Below are positions 1-7,132 of a DNA stretch of 64,000 bases, piece by piece. The first letter of the stretch is position 1, and every line of letters starts with the position of its first letter. Where the stretch lies: contig NZ_SJXH01000003.1 of the NCBI RefSeq assembly GCF_004336635.1, positions 1 to 64,000 of the forward strand, written 5' to 3'. A model generated the notes under the pieces. That model had not been told where the DNA came from. It did not search any database and saw only the letters and a program-made list of their open reading frames with translations. This DNA comes from Acinetobacter sp. ANC 4862 (GTDB lineage: Bacteria > Pseudomonadota > Gammaproteobacteria > Pseudomonadales > Moraxellaceae). The position numbers and the translations under genes are program-made.

Positions 1-91
1 GAGCAGCCTGGGATTGAGTTATGCGTTGATCGCAGATTTCCTGCAAGACCGACAATCGTTTAAGTTCTTTATCCGACATAGACACCAACAT
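1..91 (-). CDS. ISNCY-family transposase, N-terminal fragment (runs off window)
   Basis: The minus strand reads MLVSMSDKELKRLSVLQEIC and then a helix-turn-helix-like start (DQRITQSQAA) before leaving the window. This opening is characteristic of ISNCY (IS1202-group) transposases, which begin with an HTH domain and continue into a DDE integrase core. Only about 30 residues are visible, so completeness cannot be judged. A second in-frame ATG lies at 79. The gene sits just inside an IS end recognisable by its repeated CGGACATTT boxes. Confidence 0.7.
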   Translation of the reverse strand, partial: MLVSMSDKELKRLSVLQEICDQRITQSQAA

Positions 92-186
92 ATCAAACCG
101 TCCGCTTCAATAATCGCAAAAGTGCATATTCTAAAAGCGGACATTTTTACTTTGGAGAAACCGGACATTTCTATTTTGGGCTTACA
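1..186 (-). mobile_element. End of an ISNCY-type insertion sequence
   Basis: Between the transposase start and about position 186 lie two direct copies of a box of the form CGGACATTTxTAyTTTGG (138-155 and 162-179), followed by a CTTACA end. Such sub-terminal repeats are typical transposase-binding sites. The outer boundary near 186 is inferred, since the other IS end and any target duplication are outside the window. Confidence 0.55.
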
Positions 187-447
187 ATTAAATTTCGTAT
201 AATGTATATTATGTTAAATAGTGTGCAATTCAAAGAAGCCGTTTTCTTGTAGCTTTTTAATGGTAGCATATATTAAAAAGCTTTCTTTGGATTATTAATT
301 ATTTGAAATATTTTATTCATCAGCACTGTTGTAAATAGGAATATAAGCTGTAATTTTCTATGTTAATTACGTTTAAATTCCAACCCTCTCATTTTCTAAC
401 TAGCTTCAGGTTATAATAATGGCCTCCCGAAATATGGTTGATCTATT
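187..447. other. Intergenic region with an 11-bp inverted repeat
   Basis: No gene seen. The arms at 251-261 (AGCTTTTTAAT) and 272-282 (ATTAAAAAGCT) are perfect inverted repeats around a 10-nt loop. They could terminate transcription from either side, though no clean T-run follows. TATAAT at 412-417 could be a -10 box for the next gene, without a convincing -35. Confidence 0.4.
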
Positions 448-684
448 ATGAACACCTCCAATGACCCTTTACACGGCAAAAAACTTGCTGAAATTTTGGA
501 TGAATTATTGGATTACTACGGTGGCTTTGAAGGCTTAAATCGTAAAATTGAAATTAGATGTTTTTGCATAGATCCAAGTGTTAAATCATCATTGCGATTC
601 TTACGTACCACACCATGGGCACGTGAAAAAGTAGAAAGCTTATATTTGTATGTCTTACGCCAAAAAGCCAAACAGAAATCGTAG
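448..684 (+). CDS. VF530 family (DUF2132) protein
   Basis: A 78-residue protein with the family hallmarks: NDPLHG near the N-terminus, ILDELLDYYG, and the block FCIDPSVKSSLRFLRTTPWA (about residues 40-59) followed by EKVESLY. VF530 proteins are small, single-domain, helical proteins named after a Vibrio fischeri structure and described as DNA-binding. Their cellular role is unknown. Full length for the family. The start has only a weak ribosome-binding site, and the gene stands alone. Confidence 0.88.
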   Translation: MNTSNDPLHGKKLAEILDELLDYYGGFEGLNRKIEIRCFCIDPSVKSSLRFLRTTPWAREKVESLYLYVLRQKAKQKS

Positions 685-1163
685 CTATCAAACCCTAGCC
701 TCAGCATAATATTTTATACCAAATAGTAAACTACACTTATTGAATAGCCACCGATTTTGTAGACACCTTTTAATTGACATTGAACTATCATGGCAGCGCA
801 AATTTTCGCCGAGCGTTTAAAAGATGGTTCAATATAAAGATGGTTCAATATGTTGCCAAGTGAGTATCGATTAAAAATTCAAAAGTAATATTTATATTTT
901 TAGTTGAACGCATGATTCTCGCTTAGGTATATTTTGTTGTTGATTCCAGCTTAATTATAAGAACCTCAAGAGTATTGCGCAGAAAGTTGATAACCTGCGT
1001 ATGGCACGCATGGCGGATTTGATTTAAAATTTTCAGATGTTTTTTTGCAATCAGATGTCATCGTGATCAAACGATATTGATATCTTTGAATTGAGCGAAG
1101 GTACTTAAAAATGACAGCTTCACTGCCCTGTCGAACAAGTTGAATTACATTGTATATAGACAT
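685..1163. other. Gene-free stretch with possible gene remnants
   Basis: No supported gene. Short minus-strand ORFs here lack ribosome-binding sites and family features. Apart from a perfect 16-bp tandem duplication at 820-851, no organised structure is visible. Confidence 0.4.
820..851. repeat. Perfect 16-bp tandem duplication
   Basis: AAAGATGGTTCAATAT occurs twice head to tail (820-835 and 836-851) in non-coding DNA. It is probably a replication-slippage product, with no sign of function. Confidence 0.8.
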
Positions 1164-1191
1164 AAAAAAAGCCGAGATTCTCGGCTTTTTT
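1164..1191 (-). terminator. Rho-independent terminator downstream of the cold-shock gene
   Basis: The stem GCCGAG/CTCGGC (1171-1176, 1180-1185) with a 3-nt loop is flanked by A7 and T6, so it can work in both directions. The gene it most plausibly serves is the minus-strand cold-shock gene ending at 1267. Confidence 0.8.
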
Positions 1192-1266
1192 AGCATACAA
1201 AATAAGAAAAATAATTCGTAATTTACATCACATTTAATTTATCTAATTTTTGTATTTTAATATCTT

Positions 1267-1482
1267 TTAGATAGCAACGATATTTACTGCATTTGGGCCT
1301 TTTTGACCTTGTGCAACGCTGAATTCTACTTGCTGACCTTCCATCAAGGTTTTAAAACCTGAACTAGCGATTTCACTGAAATGGGCAAAAACATCTGGAC
1401 CGTTTTCTTGTTGAATAAAACCAAAACCTTTAGTTTCATTGAACCACTTAACGGTACCTTTAACAACATTTGAGTTAGACAT
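1267..1482 (-). CDS. CspA-family cold-shock protein
   Basis: A single 71-residue cold-shock domain. The RNA-binding motifs RNP1 (GFGFI, residues 19-23) and RNP2 (VFAHFS, 31-36) are intact, with the family aromatic residues W13, F14 and F32. Such proteins bind single-stranded RNA/DNA in the cytoplasm and act as RNA chaperones, and not all members are cold-inducible. The start is supported by AGGA upstream. The AT-rich upstream region leaves room for a long 5' leader of the kind that regulates csp mRNAs, but its structure cannot be confirmed by eye. Confidence 0.95.
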   Translation of the reverse strand: MSNSNVVKGTVKWFNETKGFGFIQQENGPDVFAHFSEIASSGFKTLMEGQQVEFSVAQGQKGPNAVNIVAI

Positions 1483-1796
1483 AATAAATCCTACTGATTT
1501 TTAATAATTTTTAGCCAATTTGTTGACTATTCATAACTTGAAAATAATAAAGAATGGAACTTAAAATCTGAAAAAACGAAGGATTATGACTAAAACTGCG
1601 ATACTTAAAGAAGATTTACCGAAACAAGACTTTTTTTCTAGTTGAGTTAATAATACATGAATTAAAAGAATATTCAAGTTTTTTTATATTTATTATTTAT
1701 TTTGATGATAAATAAGAGATTAAATTTGATGACAGCGAATCTTCCCTACTGAATCAAAAAATAAATTAAAATAGCCCATCAATTTAAGCATTATTC
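1483..1796. other. Divergent intergenic region (csp / ABC permease)
   Basis: An AT-rich region of about 310 bp with no ORF. It should hold the leader and promoter of the cold-shock gene on the minus strand and upstream control of the permease operon on the plus strand. No clear NtrC-type palindrome was seen here. Confidence 0.4.
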
Positions 1797-1812
1797 TGGC
1801 ATTTATTTTGCT
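1797..1812 (+). promoter_or_regulatory. Sigma-54 (-24/-12) promoter of the guanidine-transport operon
   Basis: TGGCATTTATTTTGCT has GG and GC at the exact 12-base interval of the RpoN consensus TGGCAC-N5-TTGC. It predicts transcription starting near 1823, giving a leader of about 37 nt before the permease start at 1860. This fits nitrogen-limitation control. Confidence 0.7.
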
Positions 1813-1859
1813 TAGAAATATTACGGTTTATAAAAATAGTAATATTGGGGCAAATATAG

Positions 1860-2804
1860 ATGAGTTATGTTGCAAAAGAACTCAGTCAAAGGAACACGTT
1901 ATTACTCGGCTTGTCTTCTTTTCTGATACCGATTTTGATTTGGTGTGCGGTCAGCTATTTACCTTTTATTTGGCATCCACAAGTACAGATTACCCATTCA
2001 GGTAGCGTGACATATTTACAAGTTGATAGTCGTGTCAATAAAAATACTTTCTATAGTGAAGCGCAAAATGCAGTGAATGCCGGATTAGCCCCACCACAAG
2101 GCAAATTGGTCAACCCGATTTATTTACCTGCACCGCATGAAGTTGCAAAAGCTTTGGTGACGACCTTTATCACTGCGCCTGTTCAACCGGATGCGCCATG
2201 GTTCCATCAAAGTCTGTGGCACAGTATTAAAATTGTCTTTACTGCTTTTTTCATTGCCTCACTGATTGGTATTCCTTTAGGTATTTTATGTGGTTTTTCA
2301 GCACGTATTTCGCAGCTGACCGAACCCTTTGTTGAATTTTTCCGTTATTTGCCTGCACCTGCCTTTGGTGCATTGGCGGTTGCCATTTTAGGGATCAACG
2401 ATGCACCAAAAATTGCCATCATTGTGATTGGGACTTTATTTCAACAAATTCTGATTATTGCCAATACCACACGTATGGTCGATCGCGGCCTGATTGAAGC
2501 GGGCTACACCCTCGGCACCAATAAACTGAAAAGCTTATTTTATGTCGTTATTCCGGCAGCGATGCCCGATATCTACCGTGATTTACGGGTACTTTTAGGT
2601 TGGGCTTGGACTTATCTGATTGTGTCTGAGCTGATTGGTACGACTTCAGGGATTACCTGGTTTATTACTCAACAAGCGCGTTATCAAAATTTCGACAATG
2701 TCTATGCGGCGATTTTGATTATTGGCGTGATTGGGCTGTTATGCGATGTGATTCTAATGAAACTGGGTCAACGCATGTTTAAGTGGAAAGTGAGAGCAAA
2801 ATAA
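1860..2804 (+). CDS. ABC transporter permease, NitT/TauT type, probably guanidine uptake
   Basis: A 314-residue inner-membrane permease of the SsuC/TauC/NrtB type, with an N-terminal helix, a periplasmic stretch (about 35-100) and five further membrane segments. The cytoplasmic coupling loop reads EAGYTLGTNKLKSLFYVVIP (about 218-237). Homologues beside urea carboxylase genes are called urea carboxylase-related ABC permeases. Here the locus carries guanidine riboswitches, so guanidine is the likelier substrate (inference). The gene overlaps the ATPase start (TAATG). Its binding protein is on the other strand at 6110-7132. A sigma-54 promoter lies directly upstream. Confidence 0.85.
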   Translation: MSYVAKELSQRNTLLLGLSSFLIPILIWCAVSYLPFIWHPQVQITHSGSVTYLQVDSRVNKNTFYSEAQNAVNAGLAPPQGKLVNPIYLPAPHEVAKALVTTFITAPVQPDAPWFHQSLWHSIKIVFTAFFIASLIGIPLGILCGFSARISQLTEPFVEFFRYLPAPAFGALAVAILGINDAPKIAIIVIGTLFQQILIIANTTRMVDRGLIEAGYTLGTNKLKSLFYVVIPAAMPDIYRDLRVLLGWAWTYLIVSELIGTTSGITWFITQQARYQNFDNVYAAILIIGVIGLLCDVILMKLGQRMFKWKVRAK

Positions 2805-3697
2805 TGACAACAGAATTAAAACCAGAACAATTTGATGCACAGCAGTATTTTGAGCGTATTTATACCCGCCCTGTTATTTTAGAAGCAAACAAACTCAGCC
2901 AAGTGTTTGGCACGGGTAAAGCACGGCGTACCGTTTTAAATCAGTTGGATTTAAAAATTCATAAGCGCGAATTTATTTGTGTGATTGGGCCATCGGGCTG
3001 TGGTAAATCGACGTTTAGTCGTGTGGTGGCTGGACTTGATGACTACACCAGCGGAGAGCTTTTAGTCGATGGTCAGCCGATTCATGGCCCAAGTCCAGAG
3101 CGCGGTATGGTCTTTCAAGGCTACACTCTATTTCCATGGAAAACGGTTAAAGAAAATGTAATGTTTGGCCCAAAAATGAAAGGTCAAAGTCATGCAACAG
3201 CTGAAGCTCATGCGCGTGAATGGATCAACATTATTGGCTTAGAAAAATATGAAAACCATTATCCGAATGAGCTTTCGGGCGGGATGAAACAACGTGTTGC
3301 CATTGCCCGCGCATTGGTTAATGAACCCAAGATTTTACTGATGGATGAACCTTTTGGTGCGTTAGATCCACATACACGGCAGAAGATGCAGCGACACTTG
3401 ATGGACTTATGGCAAAACATCGACATCACTATTATTTTTGTCACCCATGATATGGACGAAGCGATTTTACTGGCCGATCGGATTGTGGCGTTAAAGGCCA
3501 ATCCGGGTGAAATTAAAGAAATTATTGAAGTCGATTTACCACGTCCGCGTTCGCCGGAGCTGTTACTCACCCCAGAATTTAAACGCTTACGTGAACGGGT
3601 CGATTTCCTGGTTCATGCACAAGAAGACGAACTTGATCCTGCACTGGAAGATTTACCGGCTATTCCACGCATGACCAAAGTCAGCACGACAAAATAA
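2804..3697 (+). CDS. ABC transporter ATP-binding protein, NitT/TauT type
   Basis: A 297-residue ATPase that energises the permease encoded just upstream. Visible motifs are Walker A GPSGCGKS (residues 62-69), Q-loop VFQGYTLFPW, signature LSGGMKQR (about 156-163), Walker B ILLMDEPFGALD and the switch histidine in FVTHDMDEA. The start is ATG 2804, overlapping the permease stop and so translationally coupled; an upstream GTG in frame (2783) is less likely. The C-terminal tail beyond the ABC domain (about 50 residues) is usual for this subfamily. A guanidine-II riboswitch begins 11 nt after its stop codon. Confidence 0.88.
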   Translation: MTTELKPEQFDAQQYFERIYTRPVILEANKLSQVFGTGKARRTVLNQLDLKIHKREFICVIGPSGCGKSTFSRVVAGLDDYTSGELLVDGQPIHGPSPERGMVFQGYTLFPWKTVKENVMFGPKMKGQSHATAEAHAREWINIIGLEKYENHYPNELSGGMKQRVAIARALVNEPKILLMDEPFGALDPHTRQKMQRHLMDLWQNIDITIIFVTHDMDEAILLADRIVALKANPGEIKEIIEVDLPRPRSPELLLTPEFKRLRERVDFLVHAQEDELDPALEDLPAIPRMTKVSTTK

Positions 3698-3707
3698 ATC
3701 TTAAGGC

Positions 3708-3753
3708 CTGTGGGACGACCCAGAGGTTTTCAAGCTGTGTTGGACGACCAACA
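3708..3753 (+). promoter_or_regulatory. Guanidine-II (mini-ykkC) riboswitch
   Basis: Two small hairpins both carry the diagnostic ACGA loop. P1 has GGG-ACGA-CCC at 3712-3721, extended by outer pairs, and P2 has TGTTGG-ACGA-CCAACA at 3738-3753. The linker is short and a TGAGG ribosome-binding site (3756-3760) follows at once. This is the layout of guanidine-II riboswitches, which free the ribosome-binding site when the paired loops bind guanidinium. It sits between the ATPase and the oxygenase gene, so it should control translation of the last three genes of the operon. Confidence 0.9.
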
Positions 3754-3768
3754 ATTGAGGTGATTGCG

Positions 3769-4776
3769 ATGCAAACGCACTATGTACTCCCCCTTGTTGA
3801 TATCTCAAAACTGCAAAGCTCTGCATTGTCAGATCGACTTGAGGTCGCGGCGGCTTTGGATAAGGCCTGTAAAGACACTGGTTTTTTATATTTAACCGGT
3901 GAACAGTTTAATTTTGAACATGTTCAAGATTTAATTCAGGTCACTAAAGCCTATTTTGAGCACGATCTTGAACTTAAAATGCAGCGTTATATTGGCTTAT
4001 CGAAAAATCATAGTGGTTATGTACCGATTGGAGAGGAACAGTTCTCTGGCCAGAGTTATGATTTAAAGGAAGCCTACGACGTCAATTATGATTATCAATG
4101 TGCAAAAAGCGACTGTCCATTACTCGGGCCTACGCTTTGGCCAGAGGATGCCCAATTTAAGCGCATCGTGAGTCAGTACTACCAACATTTACGTGCTATT
4201 AGCCAACAGATTTTCCGCAGTTTTGCTTTGGCACTGGGGGTAAATGAAGATTTCTTTGATGCCAAAATCACTGATGCACCGAGCCAGTTGCGTTTGATTC
4301 ATTATCCCTACAATCCTGAGGTCAAGGATGCCGCAGGGATTGGTGCGCATACCGATTATGAGTGCTTTACCTTACTTTTGCCGACGGCGCCAGGTTTACA
4401 GGTATTAAATAAACAAGGCGAATGGGTTGATATTCCGCTCATTGAAAATACCTGGGTGATGAATATTGGCGACATGATGGAAATTTTGTCCAATGGTAAA
4501 TATCTTGCCACCAAACATCGCGTTAAAAAAGTCTGCGAAGAGCGTTACTCCTTCCCGCTGTTTTGTGCCTGCAATTACGACACCGTGATTGAGCCTATTG
4601 TGGGAACAGATGCACCTCGATATTCAGCGTTGATTGGCGGTGAACATTTATTTAATCAAACGGCGCAAACCTTTCAATATTTAAAACAACGGATCGCCTC
4701 GGGTGAACTGGTATTAAAAAATGCGGTGCCACTGTCTTCATTCGGTTTAAATGAAATACAGAAGGAAACAACATGA
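3769..4776 (+). CDS. 2-oxoglutarate/Fe(II)-dependent oxygenase (isopenicillin N synthase-like)
   Basis: A 335-residue cytosolic oxygenase. The N-terminal DIOX_N region (LPLVDISKL, CKDTGFLYL) is followed by a jelly-roll core with the iron-binding HxD (GAHTDYECFTLLLPT), the distal iron histidine in ATKHRVKKV, and RYSFPLF, whose Arg and Ser bind 2-oxoglutarate. Start chosen at ATG 3769 because TGAGG at 3756-3760 is correctly spaced; a GTG at 3760 would overlap that site. The immediately preceding guanidine-II riboswitch implies induction by guanidine. The substrate is unknown. An arginine- or alkylguanidine-type compound is plausible, since relatives release guanidine from arginine derivatives, but nothing in the sequence proves it. 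It overlaps the next gene by ATGA. Confidence 0.85.
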   Translation: MQTHYVLPLVDISKLQSSALSDRLEVAAALDKACKDTGFLYLTGEQFNFEHVQDLIQVTKAYFEHDLELKMQRYIGLSKNHSGYVPIGEEQFSGQSYDLKEAYDVNYDYQCAKSDCPLLGPTLWPEDAQFKRIVSQYYQHLRAISQQIFRSFALALGVNEDFFDAKITDAPSQLRLIHYPYNPEVKDAAGIGAHTDYECFTLLLPTAPGLQVLNKQGEWVDIPLIENTWVMNIGDMMEILSNGKYLATKHRVKKVCEERYSFPLFCACNYDTVIEPIVGTDAPRYSALIGGEHLFNQTAQTFQYLKQRIASGELVLKNAVPLSSFGLNEIQKETT

Positions 4777-5660
4777 ACCTGTTTGAAATTCTCCAAAAAA
4801 TACCAGAGAGCCAAACGACTGATGGCCCGATTCCCTGTTACTTATATGGTGCATTCAGACGTAAAAGTATTAGTTTTTTTAATGGACTGACCGATGAAAA
4901 TACCATTGTATATTGGTTTCAATCACGCAGTTTTAGCATCGATTTACGTTTAAAACATCGCACCGAAACACCTACCCATGAACGTCAAGGCTGGATTGGC
5001 AACACGCTTTGGGATGAGGAACAAGCACTACTTTCATGGCAGGTCACTGACGCTTCAAATTATCAAAATCATGTGCAATGGCCAGAACCCGCAAAACTTC
5101 ATGCCATTGGAAACTGTATTTTAGAGTTTTCACCGAGCAATGTGTATGTTGAAGACTGGCGTCAGCAAGTCCATTCAGGTCTGTATTTAGGCTTAAGATT
5201 AAAAACGGCTGTGGATGTTAAAACAGGTCTACAGCTCAAAATGGATGGTGGCTTGATTATCTGCGATCAACACGTGGCCTATACGCTGACGCGTTTGCCA
5301 GAAATACAAAACATCGTGAGTCATTTGGATCTCACAGCAGATGGTCTAGACCCCCATAATATTGAACATATTGAAAGCTTTGAAGTGTCCATAGGCACTG
5401 ATGGTCACACGAAATCTTATTCCACATCATCTGGGCAAAGCGATCAGCCATTTAATTTTGACTGTTTTGAAATCATCGATGATTCAAGCTTAAAGCAACG
5501 TATCTGGTTAAACGAGCGTCAAATTGATTTGATTTTTGATATCGATATCTATCAGTCAAATTACCTGTTTCAAAAGCAGACGCTCACCACACCAGACAGT
5601 GAACATTGGTTAAAGTCTGAAGAAAGTCACCTCTTGCATCACGCTAAATTAACCCTGTAG
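4773..5660 (+). CDS. Unrecognised protein of the guanidine-II-controlled operon
   Basis: 295 residues that I cannot assign to a family. No signal peptide, no membrane segment and no nucleotide-binding motif is visible. It is rich in beta-forming, aromatic stretches (CYLYGAFRRKSISFFNG near the start, ENTIVYWFQSRSFSIDLRL about 42-60, HSGLYLGLRLK about 134-144), suggesting a soluble beta-barrel or lipocalin-like fold, which is an inference. The start overlaps the oxygenase stop (ATGA), so translation is coupled to a riboswitch-controlled gene, and the SMR gene follows after 7 nt. It probably acts with the oxygenase. The codon use looks ordinary. Confidence 0.8.
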   Translation: MNLFEILQKIPESQTTDGPIPCYLYGAFRRKSISFFNGLTDENTIVYWFQSRSFSIDLRLKHRTETPTHERQGWIGNTLWDEEQALLSWQVTDASNYQNHVQWPEPAKLHAIGNCILEFSPSNVYVEDWRQQVHSGLYLGLRLKTAVDVKTGLQLKMDGGLIICDQHVAYTLTRLPEIQNIVSHLDLTADGLDPHNIEHIESFEVSIGTDGHTKSYSTSSGQSDQPFNFDCFEIIDDSSLKQRIWLNERQIDLIFDIDIYQSNYLFQKQTLTTPDSEHWLKSEESHLLHHAKLTL

Positions 5661-5667
5661 GTGGCCT

Positions 5668-5997
5668 ATGTCTTTTATTTATCTATCTATTGCGATTATT
5701 GCGGAAGTCATTGCAACTTCTGCATTAAAAGCATCGAATGGATTTAGCATTTTCTGGCCGGCTATCGCCACGATTATTGGCTATGCCATCGCCTTGTTTT
5801 TCCTGTCATTAACCATGAAAACCATTCCAATCGGCATTGCTTATGCCATTTGGTCCGGAGCTGGCATTATTTTAATCTCGACAGTGGGTTTATTTGTTTA
5901 TAAGCAACAACTTGATATTCCTGCTTTCATTGGTTTGGCTTTTATGATTGTGGGCATTATCATTATTAATGTCTTTTCGAAAAGTACAGAACTCTAA
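5668..5997 (+). CDS. SMR-family cation exporter (EmrE/Qac-like)
   Basis: A 109-residue, four-helix inner-membrane transporter with the essential proton/substrate glutamate at E13 (IAEVIATSALK) and the helix-3 motif GIAYAIWSGAGIILIS. SMR proteins under guanidine riboswitches are usually the Gdx type, which carries Gly10 and Trp16. This one has Ile10 and Ala16 and resembles the EmrE/Qac type that exports hydrophobic cations. It is third under the guanidine-II riboswitch, so it may export a guanidinium derivative or product of the neighbouring oxygenase (inference). Confidence 0.88.
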   Translation: MSFIYLSIAIIAEVIATSALKASNGFSIFWPAIATIIGYAIALFFLSLTMKTIPIGIAYAIWSGAGIILISTVGLFVYKQQLDIPAFIGLAFMIVGIIIINVFSKSTEL

Positions 5998-6015
5998 GCT
6001 TTATATGAAAATGAT

Positions 6016-6043
6016 AAAAAATCCCCGATCTGGGGATTTTTTT
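6016..6043. terminator. Bidirectional rho-independent terminator
   Basis: The stem ATCCCC/GGGGAT (6021-6026, 6032-6037) with loop GATCT has A-run and T-run on its two sides. It separates the convergent SMR gene (+) from the binding-protein gene (-). Confidence 0.85.
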
Positions 6044-6109
6044 AGGTCGATCACTTAAAGATTACAGTATCCAAAATCATGATTTGGGATACTGAATTTC
6101 ATGCCATGC

Positions 6110-7132
6110 TTATTTCAGTTCTTCCACCAAAGTGGGCACAATCACGCTGTCGACATTCATTTCCGTGGTGTAAATACCATTGCTGACGTTAAATTTATTG
6201 ACGTGATAACTTGAACCATAAATTGAATCAAATCCTGTTCCCTTGGTGAATACTTTTTTGTTTGCTTCTAGATCGAGCAAGTGCGTGCCATTAATAAACT
6301 GTTCATAGACTTTTGCATCTACACCGACCCGTTTAGACATAATTGCCGCCGCATCCGCACGCGTTGCAGGGTCGTTAATGTATTTAACGGTTTTATCCCA
6401 TACCTGGATAATTTTTTTCCATTGCTCTTTATTGGCTTCTAAATGCGAAGGATTGACCGTTAAGGTATCGTAGATTAGCCCCGGTTTGTCTTTAGAAGTA
6501 AAAATAATTTTTGAACCAGCAACCGCGGATAAAGCCTGATTCGCCACCGGCTGCCAAACCGCAATCGCATCAATATCTCCTGTGGCAAAGACCTGAGGCA
6601 ATTCATTGGTCATGGTATTGACCAGTTTCACATCCTTTAAGCTAATTTTTGCATCATCTAAAGCGGTCGATAATAACAAGTGATCAACCAAGCCTTTTTC
6701 AGTGGCAATGGTTTTGCCTTTTAAGTCATTGATGGAGTTAATGCCGTTTTTCGCAATGATGACATCATTTCCCGCAGAATAATCCGTTGCCATGATCATC
6801 ACGCCTTTGGTACCGCCAGAACCTGTGACCAGGTTATCTCCATTGGTGACCATGACTGCATCCAATTGATTCGCTGCAAAAGCAGAAAGTGATGCAGAGT
6901 AATCAAACCATTTGAAGTCTGCATTGACCCCCGCCTCCTTCAACCAGCCCTTTTCAATCGCCACTTGCCAAGCCACCCAACCCGGCCAGTCGCTATAGCC
7001 GATGGTAATTGGTTTGCTATTTACACTGCCTTCAGCATTGGCTTTAGGTTCAGGAATCTTTGCTGTGTTGTCACAGCCGGAAAAAAATAGCGTGCTGAGC
7101 ACGGCAATTGAAATGAAAGACTTTTTGATCAT
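6110..7132 (-). CDS. ABC transporter substrate-binding lipoprotein, NitT/TauT type
   Basis: About 340 residues. The N-terminus has a lipoprotein signal with lipobox FFSGC (Cys about residue 20). The mature part has the SsuA/NrtA-like pattern: ITIGYSDWPGWVAWQVA, FDYSASLSAFAANQLDAVMV and GDIDAIAVWQPVANQAL. It should be anchored on the periplasmic face and feed the permease/ATPase encoded at 1860-3697. Start chosen at 7132: GGGGAAG is well spaced there, and the ATG overlaps the stop of the allophanate hydrolase gene (ATGA). Homologues are called urea carboxylase-related; guanidine is the likely ligand here because of the riboswitches (inference). Confidence 0.88.
   Translation of the reverse strand: MIKKSFISIAVLSTLFFSGCDNTAKIPEPKANAEGSVNSKPITIGYSDWPGWVAWQVAIEKGWLKEAGVNADFKWFDYSASLSAFAANQLDAVMVTNGDNLVTGSGGTKGVMIMATDYSAGNDVIIAKNGINSINDLKGKTIATEKGLVDHLLLSTALDDAKISLKDVKLVNTMTNELPQVFATGDIDAIAVWQPVANQALSAVAGSKIIFTSKDKPGLIYDTLTVNPSHLEANKEQWKKIIQVWDKTVKYINDPATRADAAAIMSKRVGVDAKVYEQFINGTHLLDLEANKKVFTKGTGFDSIYGSSYHVNKFNVSNGIYTTEMNVDSVIVPTLVEELK

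Noticed and set aside
966..1196. 76-residue minus-strand ORF
   Set aside because: It starts inside the terminator at 1164-1191, lacks a ribosome-binding site, and has no recognisable motif.
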